This document shows positions 23,892 through 37,700 of a stretch of DNA of 64,000 nt, piece after piece. Position 1 is the first letter of the stretch. Each line of letters begins with the position of its first letter. The translations under genes and the position numbers were made by a program. The DNA lies in contig JARCOQ010000017.1 of the NCBI GenBank assembly GCA_029207755.1, forward strand, positions 11,952,457 to 12,016,456. The letters run 5' to 3'. The DNA is from Chamaea fasciata (lineage: Eukaryota; Chordata; Aves; Passeriformes; Sylviidae). A model generated the notes under the pieces. The model searched no databases. It had not been told where the DNA came from and saw nothing but the letters and a program-made list of their open reading frames with translations.

Positions 23892-23922
<31 letters not shown>
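23892..23922. repeat. 31-base A homopolymer
   Basis: An uninterrupted run of 31 A, preceded by 'gggaaag' and followed by 'ggtttgattc'. CR1 elements do not end in poly(A), so this is not a CR1 tail. It could be slippage growth or the tail of a processed retrocopy. No convincing AATAAA or coding remnant lies just upstream. The exact length is likely uncertain in any assembly. Confidence 0.95.
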
Positions 23923-23924
<2 letters not shown>

Positions 23925-24130
23925 TTTGATTCAGTGACAATTGACTCAAGGGAGAGTTTCATACCTTTTTTATCCTGAGCCCCCAAAACACGTCCATGGA
24001 TTTTGCACATTGGGGTAACACCTCTCTGCATAGTGCTGCCGTTTCCCGGGGCTATTTGGGGTAGTGCCACATTTGGATGTACTTTTTATTGCTTCCATTA
24101 TAATCCAAAATTATACTTTTTATAAGGGCA

Positions 24131-24418
24131 TTGTGTGATAGGCCAAGGGATGATGGCTGTAAACTGACTGAGAGCAGGGTTAGAAGTGATGTTGGGATGG
24201 AATTGTCCCCTGTGAGGGTGGGCAGGCCCTGGCACAGGGTGCCCAGAGAAGCTGTGGCTGCCCCTGGATCCCTGGAAGTGTCCAAGGCCAGCTTGGATGG
24301 GGCTTGGAGCAGCCTGGGACAGTGTGAGGTGTCCCTGCCCATGGCAGGGGGTGGGACTGAACGAGCTTTAATGACCAACCCAACCCAGCCCAACCCAACC
24401 CATTTTGTGATCCTGTGA
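24131..24418 (+). mobile_element. CR1 LINE, 5'-truncated 3' end
   Basis: A sense-strand CR1 tail. The blocks run 'gtgataggccaagggatgatgg', 'gatgttgggatggaattgtcc', 'tggcacagggtgcccagagaag', 'tggatccctggaagtgtcc' and 'cccatggcagggggtggga'. A local expansion of a 'caaccca' motif (about 24,373-24,403) takes the place of the usual 'ttccaacccaaacc', and the copy ends 'ttttgtgatcctgtg'. The pentamer-like expansion is specific to this copy. Confidence 0.92.
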
Positions 24419-27400
24419 AAAGTAGCTCCCAGCTCTGGGAGAGGCTGCGGTACAGTGATACAGACAAGACAAACTAGTGTGACCTTTTAAATACAGTTTT
24501 TTGGCTGTTGCCTCCCTGGATAAAAACAGTTACCTGAGGCTCACCGGTGTTTGTACAGAAAGCCTGACCCGGTATCTGATTTGGAGAACACGTCTCTGCT
24601 TCATTCGGCCTTGTAAGTCTGTTAACACAGCCCCAGAAACACATTAAAACATGCATTTTTTTCAAAGAGATCAACACTGCAGCTACCTGTCCCAGCTGCC
24701 AATCTGACAGCAAACAACTCCACAAGCAGCCACACTGAGGGAACAGCTCGGCCCCGGTTCCCTTCCAAATCCCGGCAAAGATTTGCATCCATCTCATTTT
24801 AATTGGCCTTTGCCCGCCTCTCCTCTGTTTCTGCAAGTTGTTCTCGCTCCATCCGCCTCGTTTGCGTTTCATGAGGGCTGCGGATGCTGGGCTGGCGCTG
24901 GGGAGGCTGCACCTCCAGCCTGCCTCCCGTGCAGCTCCTGAGTCAGCACGCTGCTGTCTCAGAGCCTCCTTCCCTCTTCCTCCTCCTCCTCCTCCTGAGA
25001 GCCTTCGAGAGGCACATAATGCCCTCCCCAAAGCGGCTCATCACGGCTGTATCACCCGAGCATCTATTCCTGCCCACGGAGCCGCCGTGAATGAGCATCA
25101 CCCTCCACAGAATTATCCAGGCAAAGGGTTGGAGCGAGCACCGATCGATGAACGTTAAAATGACACCAAGCTACATAAATACAGAGCTCTTTTTCGTAAT
25201 TATTTTCAATACTTGACTATAAGCTTGAAATAACATTTATCTCACCGAGAGTGACTTTCTGTTTGTGCATTTCTGGGGAGTTTTTAGACTTCCCTGCAAA
25301 CAGGTAGCCCAGGTAGTCTGGGAGAGGGATGGAAAACGTCACAGTTCCTAATGTGGGAGGGCAGGAGGAAGGGCAGCTGCAGCAATTTGGCATGATTCCC
25401 CAACCTTTAAGGAATGTGGGTGCAAAAAATAAATTGGAAATGGTTTAGTATCTACATTGCCAAACGCCAACAAATAAATTGGGCTTACTCTCAGCTTGGA
25501 AAAGGGCGCAGTGCAAGGCAAGGTGGGATGGGATCAGAGACTACTGTAAAACAGTATAATTTTAAATCTATTATCTAAAATACATAGCTCGCTGTCTTTG
25601 AGACTGTAATTGAGATTTCTCTTTTCCTCTGTGGATTTATCTTGTTCTTTACTTGGCTCATGGCAGTCAGATAGATGGCTTCATCTTCCCAGGAAAACTT
25701 CCAGTTCTTTAGAACCCTCCTTTAATTATTTTTTTCTCTCCTTCCCACAGCCCCCCCCACCCCCCGCCTTTTGTTCTTTTTCTGTTTGTAATTAATGCGA
25801 GTCAGAGAATATTTTATATTTGGAATCCTGTTATTTGCAGACAGCCATCAAACGTGTTTGGGTAGCAGCCAGATGCTCGGCATATGCAGCAGAGGAGTGA
25901 GATGAAAGGCTGGAGGTAAACAGGGAAGACACACACACTGACGGAGAGACTGACCCCCACCCTCTCTGTGCTGCTGCACGTGCCAAATAGGAGCCAGTCA
26001 AAAAAGGTAAATAAAAACCGAATTCAGAGGGAAACCAGAAGTAATTTGGAGGATAAATTTTTAATTAAAAAGCCAGAATGGGATAGCAAGTTTAGAAAGA
26101 TTGCTTCTGAAAGCTTAAGGCTCTGTTTCTCTGCCCTCTAGCTTCAGCTTTTTTTATTGACATGGAATGAGGAGAGAGCTTTTCCTAGGTGCCTGAAAGG
26201 AAAGCACAATCCGTGTTATAAGCATCTTTCTCATTTCCATCTAATATCACTGCTATGCCCTTTGAAACTTCTCAAAAAATACAAATATAGAAGAAAGGTG
26301 CTGTCCGCTTCAAATCATCTATCTCAAGCAGGGGGCACATGGATCCAGAGCTGGAGCAGTTTCTAATTGTCTTGCAGGGATAATTGAAATTAGTTCAACT
26401 CTTTATTTATGAGTGTGACATTTATTCCTTTGTATTACATCCATTCCTAAATGCCTTAATGTGGGATCAATAGCACTTTGCACCAGCCAGACCTGAACAA
26501 CGTGCTGCTCCTCGGGGAGGATTTGTTTTGCTGGCCAGGGCTGCTTGCCTGACCCACCTCAGCCTGAAGTCCTGAAGGAGAGGGCGGTGCAAGATGGATT
26601 TTGCTTCCCTGGGTGTAGCTCCTGGTGCCCAGCCAGACTTTTGTGCAGTGATGCCACCAACTCACTGAGCACATGTGGCCTTTGCCTGGATGGAGATAAA
26701 TAGGAGAGGGAGAGAGGATAAGTGTGGTCACAAATATCAGCATGGAAAACGTGGAGCTGGAAATCTTCCTGCATATAAACTAAAATAATTCCACTCTACA
26801 TACTCATTGCAAATTCACAATGTATATGACAGAGAATGTGTTCCGAGCCCTTTCTCTCCCTTTATCTTGCTGTTCCAATAATCCATCCCAGTAGGTAAAA
26901 TCAGCCAAGAAGTATCTGTGTGGTGCTCCCCAGGTTTTATCCCTGGAGAGCTGATGGCAGGTGAATGTGCTGCTCCCCGAATCACACCTGCCTGTGGTAT
27001 GAGAAGTTTGAGCTTTTGGTCTGTTTCCTGTAGCAACAAATGGATGAGTTTAATAAAACAAATTATTTCTATACTGTGTCTGTATCATGTGATGGAATCA
27101 CAGCAGAGGCCAGAGGAAAGTGTAAGGAATGGTTATGGTAGGAAAATAATCTGCCCTATATAATCCTATTTGCCCTAAGGTTTGTGGTGTTGGAGACTGG
27201 AAACTGTTTGTGTCTGAGAGAGATCAATGCCAAAAAAACTTTTTAGAGGAATTTCTGAGATGACAGATCCCTCTGTCAAGGGATGTCACATTCTCTGCAA
27301 TTACACACCCATGCCTGTCTCCAAGAACAGAGCTGGTCCTTCTGAAACTTTAGGGTAGATCAGTTAAATTAAGGATGCAAAAGCAGTGCTGGAGTTTGAC

Positions 27401-27600
27401 CTGGCTGTAACAGATAGAGATCAGAGCAGCTCCAGCCAAGTGAGGAGCAACTCACTGACATCAGAGAAGCAAGAGAGACTGCAAGGCCAGAAAGGGACAT
27501 TCCACAAGGCCACTGATGCTGGCACAGGCAGAAGTATTTGAGGTCTAAGTAAATGTGGCCAACACCAACTGTCTGCTCTTAATATCCCCCCTCCCCAGAG
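24419..27600. other. Non-coding stretch, possible conserved elements
   Basis: No gene is supported. 24,740-25,100 is more CpG-rich than its surroundings, with a (CCT)n tract at about 24,978-24,997. The 185-codon minus-strand frame there (24,474-25,031) starts with a Gly-rich stretch encoded by that tract and shows no domain. A C-rich tract lies at 25,751-25,768. 25,380-25,900 is AT-rich and regulatory-looking. None of this is proof of function. Confidence 0.42.
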
Positions 27601-30600
27601 AACAGCTGATGCAGCACACGATTAGATGTGACGAGCTGAGCCTCAGAGATGAGCAAGCCTGTTGATAAAGGACCAGCCAGCATTATATTTTAATGACAGG
27701 AGAAATTTGCACATCAAAATCCTGTTCCCTGTTTCCGCAGAGCGCGTTTGTGGAGGATGTGAGGCAGAGGGCTCCTTTGCACTGCAGCACGTGTCTGGGT
27801 GTGTGTTCAGGGGGTTTGGAGTGGCACTCAAATCACAATGCAGCAGGAGGATGGTTAACAGGGGTGGTGTTGTAAGTCTGAGGATGCCAGCTTCATACAA
27901 GGTGTCTCTCCCTGTTAATTGCAAGGCACATGCAACAGAGGCCACTGGCTCTCGAGATGAAAAAAATACATTAGCGATTCCTCCTCAGTATTGCTGTTAA
28001 AACACCTCAGGCACGTCTGGCTGTGGCTACAGCAGGAGAGGAACAATCTCTGCTGCTGAGTCCTGGGGCATAAAGCAAAGGCTGCTGGAAATGAACCACA
28101 GCCTGCAGATGTTTTTGCAACTATCACCTTTGTTTTCAAATCCCACATGGCATTAATTATTTGCCCATAAAAGTGTCATGTACAGAAGCAAAGGAGCTCC
28201 AGTGAGGATTTGCTCTTTGTTTTATGGCTCCAGATAGTTTCACAGCTCAAGGTAAGTTGTAAAGGACAGGTGGGAAGAGAAAAAAACCCTTGTTTTGTGA
28301 CTTTTGCTTACAAGAGCCTGTAGGAAGGGGAGGAGTGGGTGGGGAAAAGTTACCCGTCCCATTAACAAATCTGCCCAAACTACCTCTATTATTGTTGTTT
28401 TACCCTTTCACCTACTCAACACACAAAACTACAAACATGGCTGATACAAGCTCACGTCTCACCAGCCTATCTTGACAATAAACAACCTTGGCATTCTACA
28501 AGTAATTTTCAAAATTGTTGAGAGCAAAGATTAGGGTTTGTTTGGTTTTTTGTTTTTTGGTTTTTTTTTTTTTTACATGTATTTTTATGCTATTCATTTA
28601 AAAGAAAACAACTGTGAGCTCATTGTGTTCTCCAAGAAAGAAAGCAATCCTTTTCCAAGGTTAGGTTTCTGAGGACTTCACTCTAGCTGTGTCCTTATGT
28701 TATTTTTTAAGAAATTAATATTCCTTAGTAAAAAGAAATAAGTTATTCAAGTTTGAATAACTTCAAACTTGAGACAGAGTCATTGATTGAGTAAATCCCA
28801 TCAGCTATTGCTACCCAAAAGTAATTAATCCCATCCACTTCCAGAGGGAATAGGGGTGCTCATCCCAGTAGTATTTTATGCAATTTGCATTATATGCTCA
28901 GTTGCTCCCTACATAAAGGATATTTTGAGATATTTGGAGGAACATCTAAAGACAGACACTGAAAAAGAGAAACTACACACAAAGCCTGGAATTTCTACTT
29001 GGGCTGCAGTGGCACCATGACACCATTGCCTAAAAGTGAGGCAATTTTTGGCAAGGTATAATACACCTTCTGTTAGACAAACCAACATTTATATGAGAAA
29101 GCTGGAGACACACAAAATACAAACCAAAAGTGCTATGTGGAAATCATGTCCTTTCCTAGCAAATTTACAAAGTCAAATGGATACACAAACATTTTGTTGT
29201 TCTTTCCCAATGTGCCCCTTCTCTTATTTTCCATCAGGAATCTGCTGAGCTTATTTACCACTGGATGCTTTAGCCTGCTGCTTGCTCCAGGCAGAGCTGG
29301 GGTGTCAGGGACTTGCACTTTAAAGCATTAATATTGCTCTCTGATATGCTGATGGAGTCGCAAAATAAGAAAAAAAAAAAAAAAAAACAACTGTTCTGGT
29401 GAAGACTAAGTGCTATCTGCTCAGAATTTAAACGTGAGACTCAAATGCCCAGTGGGATGCACCAGCAATAAGAACTGTAGACAGATCTTCGAGGTCTTCC
29501 CTTAGACATGCTGGGAACATTTTTCCACTCAGCCTTGAAAGAGCCAGGATTGCTCCAAGTCACCCAAGTAAAGCTAAATTGTTGTTCAGCATCCAGAGCA
29601 GGCCTGCCTGGTGGAGGCTGAGAAAGAAAAATGGCTTTATTAGGGGCTGTCAAGGCACAAACCTGGTGCCATGCTGAAGATACAGTGTCTGTGACAGTCT
29701 GTGCAGGCACAGGTTCAGCCCCAGCAGCAGGAGAAATGAGCAGCACAGCCTGTCTGCTTCTTTCTGCCTTCTGGGGGGCTTGGCTGGTGTCCAGCCGGAG
29801 GACATCAGAGCTGTGGTCCTCTTCTCAGAGGAGAAATACAGTTCAGCCCATCCTCAGTCTCATTCTGCAAAGCTGAGAGGCAGGGATGTTGTGCTCAGTG
29901 TCAGGCGTGTCCAACAGACATGCTGCACGACGTGTGTCCATCAAACCGAAACCAGAGTCAAATTCTGCTCTCTGGAAGGCAGCCTGGGCTGTTTCCTGTG
30001 CCCCTGGTGCTTCAGCAAGGAGTGCTCCTTAATTTTGGCAGGGAGGGATGATTCAGCGTGGACAGACAGGGACAGATGCCTGTTCTCACCATCTCCTCTC
30101 CAAAGCAGACTGATATGAGACAGCTCGAGACCAGATAAACCTAATAGTCATGTCGGCATGGCACAGAGCCCAAAGCAACACGCCAAGCCTCTCCATTTAT
30201 TCCTACACTGTTTATACATGTTTATAATCTTTAAATCATAGCTCTCTCCCATATTGAAAGATCCCAAACAGATGCAACAATAAACTGAAATTCAAGACAA
30301 ACAGATTGTGAGGCAGAGAGACAGAGCACATTCATTTGTTGTGAATCACAAACGCTGAAACAAAATAAATGAATCAGTCCTAAAGAGTCTAATTAATAAA
30401 GGTTAATTTATTTATCATCCTGGCTAACCTGGATATCTCTGAACTCATCTAAATTAATGCAAAATGAACAAAGCACAAAAAGGGCAGCAGTAATTGGAAA
30501 GCTGCAAATTGTAGATACATTTTCCAGAAGCTTCTTTTTCTGCTGCATAAAAAGCATCCCAGGTTCACTTGGTCAGGTGCACAACCAGACTGGTTGGCAG

Positions 30601-33600
30601 CAGCATAATTAGAGGATGTTAATGGATTAACTCTTTCTGCCTCAGAGATCTTCTCTCCCCTTTATCAGGAAAAGCATCAAGACCCAGCCTGTCCCACACA
30701 TAAAACGATGTCTCCATCTTGACCAGTGCAAACAAGGAAATGGAAGTGGAAAAAGGCTCCCAGCAAATCCAGCCTGGGACAGGGGCTGGCTGAGAAATAG
30801 TTGTTTAATGAGCTTAACCACAAAATCATTCCAGTGTAACATGCTACTGCTTTTATATATCTGTATTATCCCCTAATTTACAGATAAAATTCAGCCTCTG
30901 GATTAGCAGAAACCTCCTTGCACTTGCTGCCTCGTGGTAATTGCAAATGCAGTGCCATACACACTCCCTCAACCCTGATGTCCTCTGAAACAGAGTTTTG
31001 TGGCTTCTTTAAGAGGTAAAACTTAAAAGAAGAAGGATTTTCATGGTTCACAAGGATGAAATTGATGGAAACACCACACTCCAGGCTGAAGGCGCCCCAT
31101 TCCTCCCACCAGCCCCCGAGCCTTCCTACAAGCAGTTCATCCAACAGAACTGTCTAAGAGTTCAACAGCACAAAGAAAATCTAAGTTTTGTGCTTTCTGT
31201 TGCATCATTTCAACACTTCATCTTGTGCTGGGTAAATTCAAGGTTCACACAAGGCCATTAGCAGATTTTAGTCTGGGGGCTTCACAAGGTGCTTCCCTTC
31301 CAACTTGGCTTCTCAGTGTGTAAAACGGATTTTTAATATAATTAAACATGGGAAAAAATACCTGATGTCTACAAAGATTATTTCATATTGCTGAAAAACC
31401 AGTGTGTTGGAGATATCCTGGTATCAACCTTTTCATTCCTTTCCACATGCAGATACCCAGTTGCATCCCCAGGAGGCATTTCTGTCTTCCGTTGTGAAGG
31501 AGAGATGTGGCCACCACTGAAAAGCTTCGATAACAACCTTCAAAACATGGTTTGAAACATGGAGTAAATAAATATAACAGGGGCAAAAAGTAGAATCTGA
31601 GATTAAACAGCAGGGCTGTGCTCAAAAAGTCACTAATTTTTTTTTGGAATTTCCTTTTTTTTAAGTGCCTTTTTCTGTGCTGCTGTGCCCTGTGCACTGT
31701 CAGTGACTGAGTTCCATTTCTAAAGGCATAAGTGGCTGTCATTTATAAAAATACCCGTGGGAAATGGCAGGGGAGCATGTCAAAGTATTCCATTTCAGAT
31801 GGGCACATGGTTTTTTCCATCACTTCTTTCCTTGACAATTCTTCAGCTGTTAAGGAACTCTTTCCTCTTTCAGAAGACAGAAGAAAAAGATGGTCAGGAC
31901 TGTCTTTTTCTGATTTTTTGGAAATAAAGTTCCTGCTGTCTGAGCAGCCCTGGGAGCTGTGATACATCACTGGAGGAAACAGCAGAGCAGTTCTGGGATG
32001 TTTTAAAGGGCACAGCTTAACTGAACTGTAATTGACTTTCACTCATTGATCCAGCATTATTAGTGTTTGTTTAAAAATCAAAGGTTATTCAATTTGAAGT
32101 GAATTTGCAGCTTTCAGGGGCTATAAATGCCATTTAACTGCACTAAATTTGATCAATCCACCAAAATAAAAAAAAAAAAAAAAAACACAAAAAACTTTTG
32201 CGTTTTTCTTGTAGTAATCCTCTTTTCTTCCCCTCACACCAGACAATTTCTCCATTCCCAGATGCCTGTGGAGACTTCACTTAGGCTCCAGAGGAGCATC
32301 CACTGGGCTTTGGCTTCTCCAGAGTCATGAGTCCTACCCACTACAACCCTCCAGCTTCCAAATGGGGAGGACAACCCTGGCTACAAGTTCCAAATATGGT
32401 CAGCAAGATCCTTCAGAAGGCTCTGCATGTGAAAACTTCCATCTTTTTCTAACATGGCTCCTCGAGGTGAAACAGCTCCTGTGGTGTTTTCTGCGTTCAT
32501 GGGCTGGGGCTGCTGCCACCAGGAGGTTCCAGGCTTCCATAAAAGGGTGGAACTCTTTCCCATTTAATTTCCACTAGTCCAGATGACTTTATTATTGACA
32601 TCTTGACAGAACAGACATACCACAGCCTGAACACCCAAGTGGCTTAGTGAGAATTCATTTCCAATTGCTTATTCGTTCACTGTTGCAGGGGAAAGAGTTC
32701 CAGATATTTCATTTGATGAACATCATTTAAACCTTTTTTTTCCCCCCTCAATTATTAGGTAAATAAAAGAACACACAGTTTAAATACTATGTACAACTCC
32801 ATGATAAACAGGCCTTCTTGGGACAGAATTGTCAATATTAATCTCAATTCTCACCTCAGGCTTAGACTGACAAAGTCAGTGTCTTCTTAAACTTAATCTT
32901 ACAAGAAATTCATTCAGTTTGCTGGAGCTCCTGAGGTTTGAGTCTTCAGGATGTGAAGTTTTCATAACAAAAATTATAGTGATATAAACTTCAATTTCCT
33001 GTTTTAAAAGCAACGATTTTCATATAAGCCCATGACTCCACCTGGAACTTGAAGAAAATGGTGAGATGCTGCAGAAGAAAAGCTATGAGCCACAGACATT
33101 GTCTAGAGGAAGATTGTGATGCTCCTGGAATGTTACTTTGTAAAAATACAGCCAGGTATTGAGCATAATTGGTACTAACATGTATTAGTTCCCAGGGCAG
33201 ATAACTGGTTCTGTTTGATTCTTCACAGTAGCCAGCACAAAAATGCCCTGGACCTGAGGCACAACAGGAGTATAAATAATATCAATAATTTAGGCACTGA
33301 CCATATGGGAGCAGACCCAAAGCTAGAGCAAGATGAGTGGATCTGCTGCAGAGGAGGGAACTGTGCCAGCCTGTGCTGAGGAAATGGCCTGAGAGCTGAT
33401 CCTCTTTGTGGGGACCAGATGGTGGTTTAGGATTTTTTTTTCTTCCCCCCCCCTCCCCCCCATTTAAAGTTCCTCAGACTGGCAAGGGGAAAAGGGAGAG
33501 AGGGGTGGTGTGGTGCAGCAGGTTGGTAGGTGGTGATGTGGCAGGGGGAGGAACCAGGAGCATTCTCCTCCGTTTGTGGAGTATGACATAGAATGAAACA

Positions 33601-34447
33601 GCACTGCAGGCTCACCAAAGTTAGTCCTGGATGTGAATACATCCCTGCTATTGGGTGGAAGCTTTTCCATGTTCTCTTCCACTGAATCCAACAAAAGATC
33701 TGGCTGACTTACTGCAGATATGGGTCAAGTCCAAGTCTCCTACTCATCCCTGCTGTGCCCCTCCTCATTGGAGTTCTGAGAGGAGTGCTAAGGAACATGT
33801 GAGTCCATCAGCTCTCCTGCACGTTGCTCCACTCTACCCACACTTCCCACATGGAAGCAGTGAGTAAACTACCACTCTACTTTACTCCTTTCCTTTAAAA
33901 GGAGTTTCGCTCAAATTGAAATGTTGAAGAGCAGCAACTCCACAAAGTGCAATGGGTAGGTCAAGAAGCTATTTCAGTCTTCCCCGGTATCTTCAATTTT
34001 TGGAGAAAACTAATAAGCTCCTGAGCAGGCAGTAGCACAGAGGAGGGAGTTCTCAAAAAGCAAAGCTCAGATGCAGCTCTGCCTCACTCTGCCAGGCAGC
34101 AGCTCCCCTGGAGAGCTCTCCCAGATATGGGTGGCAGGAGCTCTGGCTGGCAGGTCACCCAGAGTCCCAGCGTGAGCCTCACATGGGTTCGCGCCTTTCT
34201 CTGTGTCCATGGGTGTGCAGCTCTGTGTGTGTGTGCTTAAACAGGCCCACACTTCCAAAATCTCAGTCAATGTGGGTCTGTGAGTCTTCAAACCTTGTAT
34301 TCTATCATTTTTTTTTTTTTCAATGAAATGAAGATGTCAACCCAACCGAGGTTTGTCAAGGAGTTGTCACCAAACTGGGCTCTGTGAAGGCACAGATGCA
34401 GGAAGAGGAGGCACTGGGGAAACCTTAAACCATCTTCCACTGCCTAA
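27601..34447. other. Long non-coding stretch, no gene seen
   Basis: No gene is supported across 6.8 kb. Low-complexity tracts include T-rich 28,531-28,574, eighteen A at 29,370-29,387, eighteen A at 32,168-32,185 and a T/C homopolymer tract at 33,432-33,462. An AT-rich zone (30,180-30,530) has dense ATTA/TAAT words. Overlapping palindromes sit at 28,740-28,771. Open frames remain below 120 codons without features. Confidence 0.45.
28740..28771. repeat. Two interlocking palindromes
   Basis: Positions 28,740-28,763 form a perfect inverted repeat: 11-base arm 'aagttattcaa', 2-base centre, then the complementary arm. Positions 28,748-28,771 form a second one: 10-base arm 'caagtttgaa', loop 'taac', arm 'ttcaaacttg'. 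The two overlap, so a single strand could adopt either hairpin but not both. No terminator or RNA gene context is seen and it may be chance in AT-rich DNA. Confidence 0.8.
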
Positions 34448-34750
34448 AGGGTTTTGAGGGAGCTGGGGAGGGACTTTGGACAAGGGCATGGAGTGACAGG
34501 ACAAAGGGGAATTTCTTTAAACTGACGAAGAGTAGGGTTAGATCAGATAGTGGGAAAAAATTCTTCCCTGGGAGTGAAGGATTTCCCAGAGAAGGTGTAG
34601 CTGCCCCCTGGATCCCTGGAAGTGTCCAAGGCCAGGCTGGGCAGGGCTTGGAGCAGCCTGGGACAGTGGAAGGTGTCCCTGCCCATGGCAGGGGGTTGGA
34701 ATGAGATGATTTGTCAGTCGCTTCCAGCTCAAACCATTCTGGGATTCTGT
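34448..34750 (+). mobile_element. CR1 LINE, 5'-truncated 3' end
   Basis: A sense-strand CR1 tail of about 300 bp. The blocks run 'ggagggactttggacaagggc', 'gtgacaggacaaaggggaat', 'tagatcagatagtggg' and 'cagagaaggtgtagctgcc'. A deletion has removed the 'ggcaggccctggcacagggtg' block present in the other copies. It then continues 'tggatccctggaagtgtcc', 'ggcagggggttgg' and 'cattctgggattctgtctc'. Confidence 0.92.
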
Positions 34751-37700
34751 CTCTCTTGCAGAATGCTCTGGGCACATATTGTCATTCCTGATCAACCTTA
34801 AACTTGGAAGAGCATCCAAGGCAGGCAGAGCAGGCAGAAGTTACACCAAGACACCCCACACAGTCAGACAACCACAACACGCTGCTCACAACCATTCCCT
34901 TCCCCTCGAGAACCAGATGATTCCCCAAATCATTTGATTTTCAGTGCTGGGCTGGGGGAGCTCCCACCACTTCCCCAGCTGAGGACTGCAGGGAGCAGGC
35001 CTGATTTCCACATTAGCACCCCCCGAGCCCATTTCCAGCTGTGGAGAGATTTGCTGGGTGGTGAAAGCATGGCAGGAGCTGCTCATTCAAAGGCAGGGAA
35101 CAGCATCAATAAATTCCAGCAGAACCTCTCTGCTTGCAGGGAAACACTGCAGAGGCTAGGATGAAACCTGTGATGCTGCTGCTAATTGCAGCCTTTGCCC
35201 CACAGGAGCTGCTGTCTTTATTAATGCAATTATGATGTAGCCAAAGGCAGCAAATGCTTCTGCTGACCTTGCTGGGGGAACAGAGGCCTTCAGTCTCCAC
35301 GGGAAATTGCTTCCTCCCCTGGCAAATGGCACATAACCCAGTGTGTTCCCATTCCTGCAGATTCACCATCTTGTCATTGCACCAGACAGGATGGAAATTG
35401 CTGTTGGATGCCACCTCCCTCGCTCCTGCAAATCAGAGTTAAAATCCAAACAGTGTTTCCTGTCTTTCAGTATAGGAAAATCAACAGTAAAACTTAACAT
35501 TACACTACAAGTCACTCTTGTATGGTGAATTAGAAAAATAGTAATAATGACCCTTAAAGAGTCCTAATTACAGACATTTCTGAGCTGTGATTTAATTGTA
35601 ATTTGATGACTGAATTCAGTTAGCCTAAAGGCATTCAACGTGGAGACCTGCTCTCAGAAAAATATGTACATAAATTGAAATTCTATATTGTGGCAAGAAG
35701 TTGCCACTAACAATAACAGGATTGGGGGGGGAAATGTCTTAATCATTAAGACCGAGATTTCTGACCACACACTGCAGGCTTATAATCAAAGCAGGTTCCA
35801 ATCTCAGAGCAATTTCCACTCCTAGTCAAAATAGCCTTTCCTAAGGTTATGATACATCCTTTGTAAACACAAATTTGAAAGAGGATGAACAGCTGTGCTT
35901 GGATTTTAGAGGACCAAAAAACTGTTCTGCAGACATTAGTCCCAACACTTTAACTCCAGGAGCTCTAAAATTGCACTGACTGCCACCAAGATTTGAGTTT
36001 CCCCATAGATCAATCACTGGAAGAAGAACATCCCACCATGGGATGTCTCAATTTGACAGCTCAAGGCAGACAGAGAGTGGAAAATGAGAAGTGTTGCTTT
36101 CCACAAAAATCTGCTGAGATCTGGTGGGGGCTGGTTGGCTTGTCCAACGTCAGCCAAGAAATCATCAACACCATTATAGAATCTCCTGGTGACACTGGAC
36201 CCACCTGTCCCAGTGGTGGCCCCAGTGTGACAACCGCAAGGCTGGGTGTCACTCTAGAATAAAGCACAGCCTCCACCTCCAGCAATTGTCACCCTTGAAG
36301 ACTTTGTTGGGTTTTTTGGAGTCATCTAAGGCAAGGAGACCTGCAAGATCTTTTCTCAAAGTACCTGGAAAAAGGATAAAAAAATCTACGAGGTCATTTT
36401 GCAGAATTAAGACAAACAAATGACTGCATGCAGAGGCAGGGAAGGCAGATTGGGCAGGTTGCTTGCACCTACCCTGAGGGCTGGTACAGGCTGGGACAAG
36501 GCCCTGGGGAACCCTGTGTCACCAGCCAGGCACCCAGAGAAGTGCAGACCCTCCCACGTGGTGAGGGAATAGGACATGGGCAGATGCTTTCAGTCAGATG
36601 ACTCATCCCAAAAAGCCTGGGGGCCAGAGTTTTAAAAGACATTATCATGCATTAGTCAACCTTCAAGTAAAGGCTTCTGTGGACCTCAATATCTCAAAAT
36701 AATTATGCCTTGGAGACATGCCTGAGGTGGCACAGGCGCTGTGACAGCACAGGGGAACAGCAGGAACAGCTCTGCCCCTCGAAGTCCCCACCACCCTCCT
36801 CCAGCCCAATCACAGACACCATTAACCAGTACAGGGGAATTTGCATGAGTTTCCCTGTGCTGCTCCCAGCTTGTGATAGCTCTCCATTCTGCATGATGCT
36901 GGAGTTTAGTCTCCTACTGTTCAGCATGAAAAACTGGCATAAAAGCAGCAGCTGGTGCTTGCAATATCTGCTCAGTCCCTAACACCACCCAGCATGTGCT
37001 AGTACTGAATATTGATGAAACTCAGATCTTATTACAACAGAGCACAATATGTTCCTTGCCTATACAATCCCTTTAAGCACAAAAAAAAAAAAAAAATAGT
37101 GCTAAATTTGGATCCAGGTCAGGTCCAGTTTCAAAAAGCCCACTTAAGCTAAGGTTTGGGGGAAGCTTTGTGGGTTTTTCCTGGCTCTAGGGAGAATTGC
37201 TTTCTACTGCAGGAGTATAACCCAGCTGTAAATGAACCCAAAGTTAGGGAGTGTCAGGGTTTCATCCATCTCTGCTTAAGATCACACTTGGATCCAATCT
37301 GATGTCATGTGTCTTGAAGATAAAGGCAAATTAACCACTTCAAAGCAGCAAGTGCTTCCACACACAGCCAATTTTGTTCTCTCTATAGAATCCAAAATAA
37401 AAATCCCTGTTTACCAAAACTCAGTTTTTCATCTTGCTGCATTTCAAGTTCAGAACGGGAAATGAAATGTTATGTGAGCTGTATCAGTGCAGAAATAGAA
37501 ACACAAGTGTAAAGGATAAGACAACACTATTCCAGATACAGACATATTTTGAACAAGTTTTACTTCTGGGGATTTAGTGAACTTAGAACTGTGCATCATT
37601 GATTCATCCTTTGGTAGTGTTCCAAATTACACAAGATCCACATTATTAACTTGTGTAGTTGATAAAACACATTATGAATTCCCACATTCACCCCCACAAC

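Noticed and set aside
24474..25031. A 185-codon minus-strand open frame starting with a glycine-rich segment
   Set aside because: The glycines come from a (CCT)n tract. The rest shows no domain, and plus-strand frames overlap it. More likely chance in locally CpG-rich DNA.
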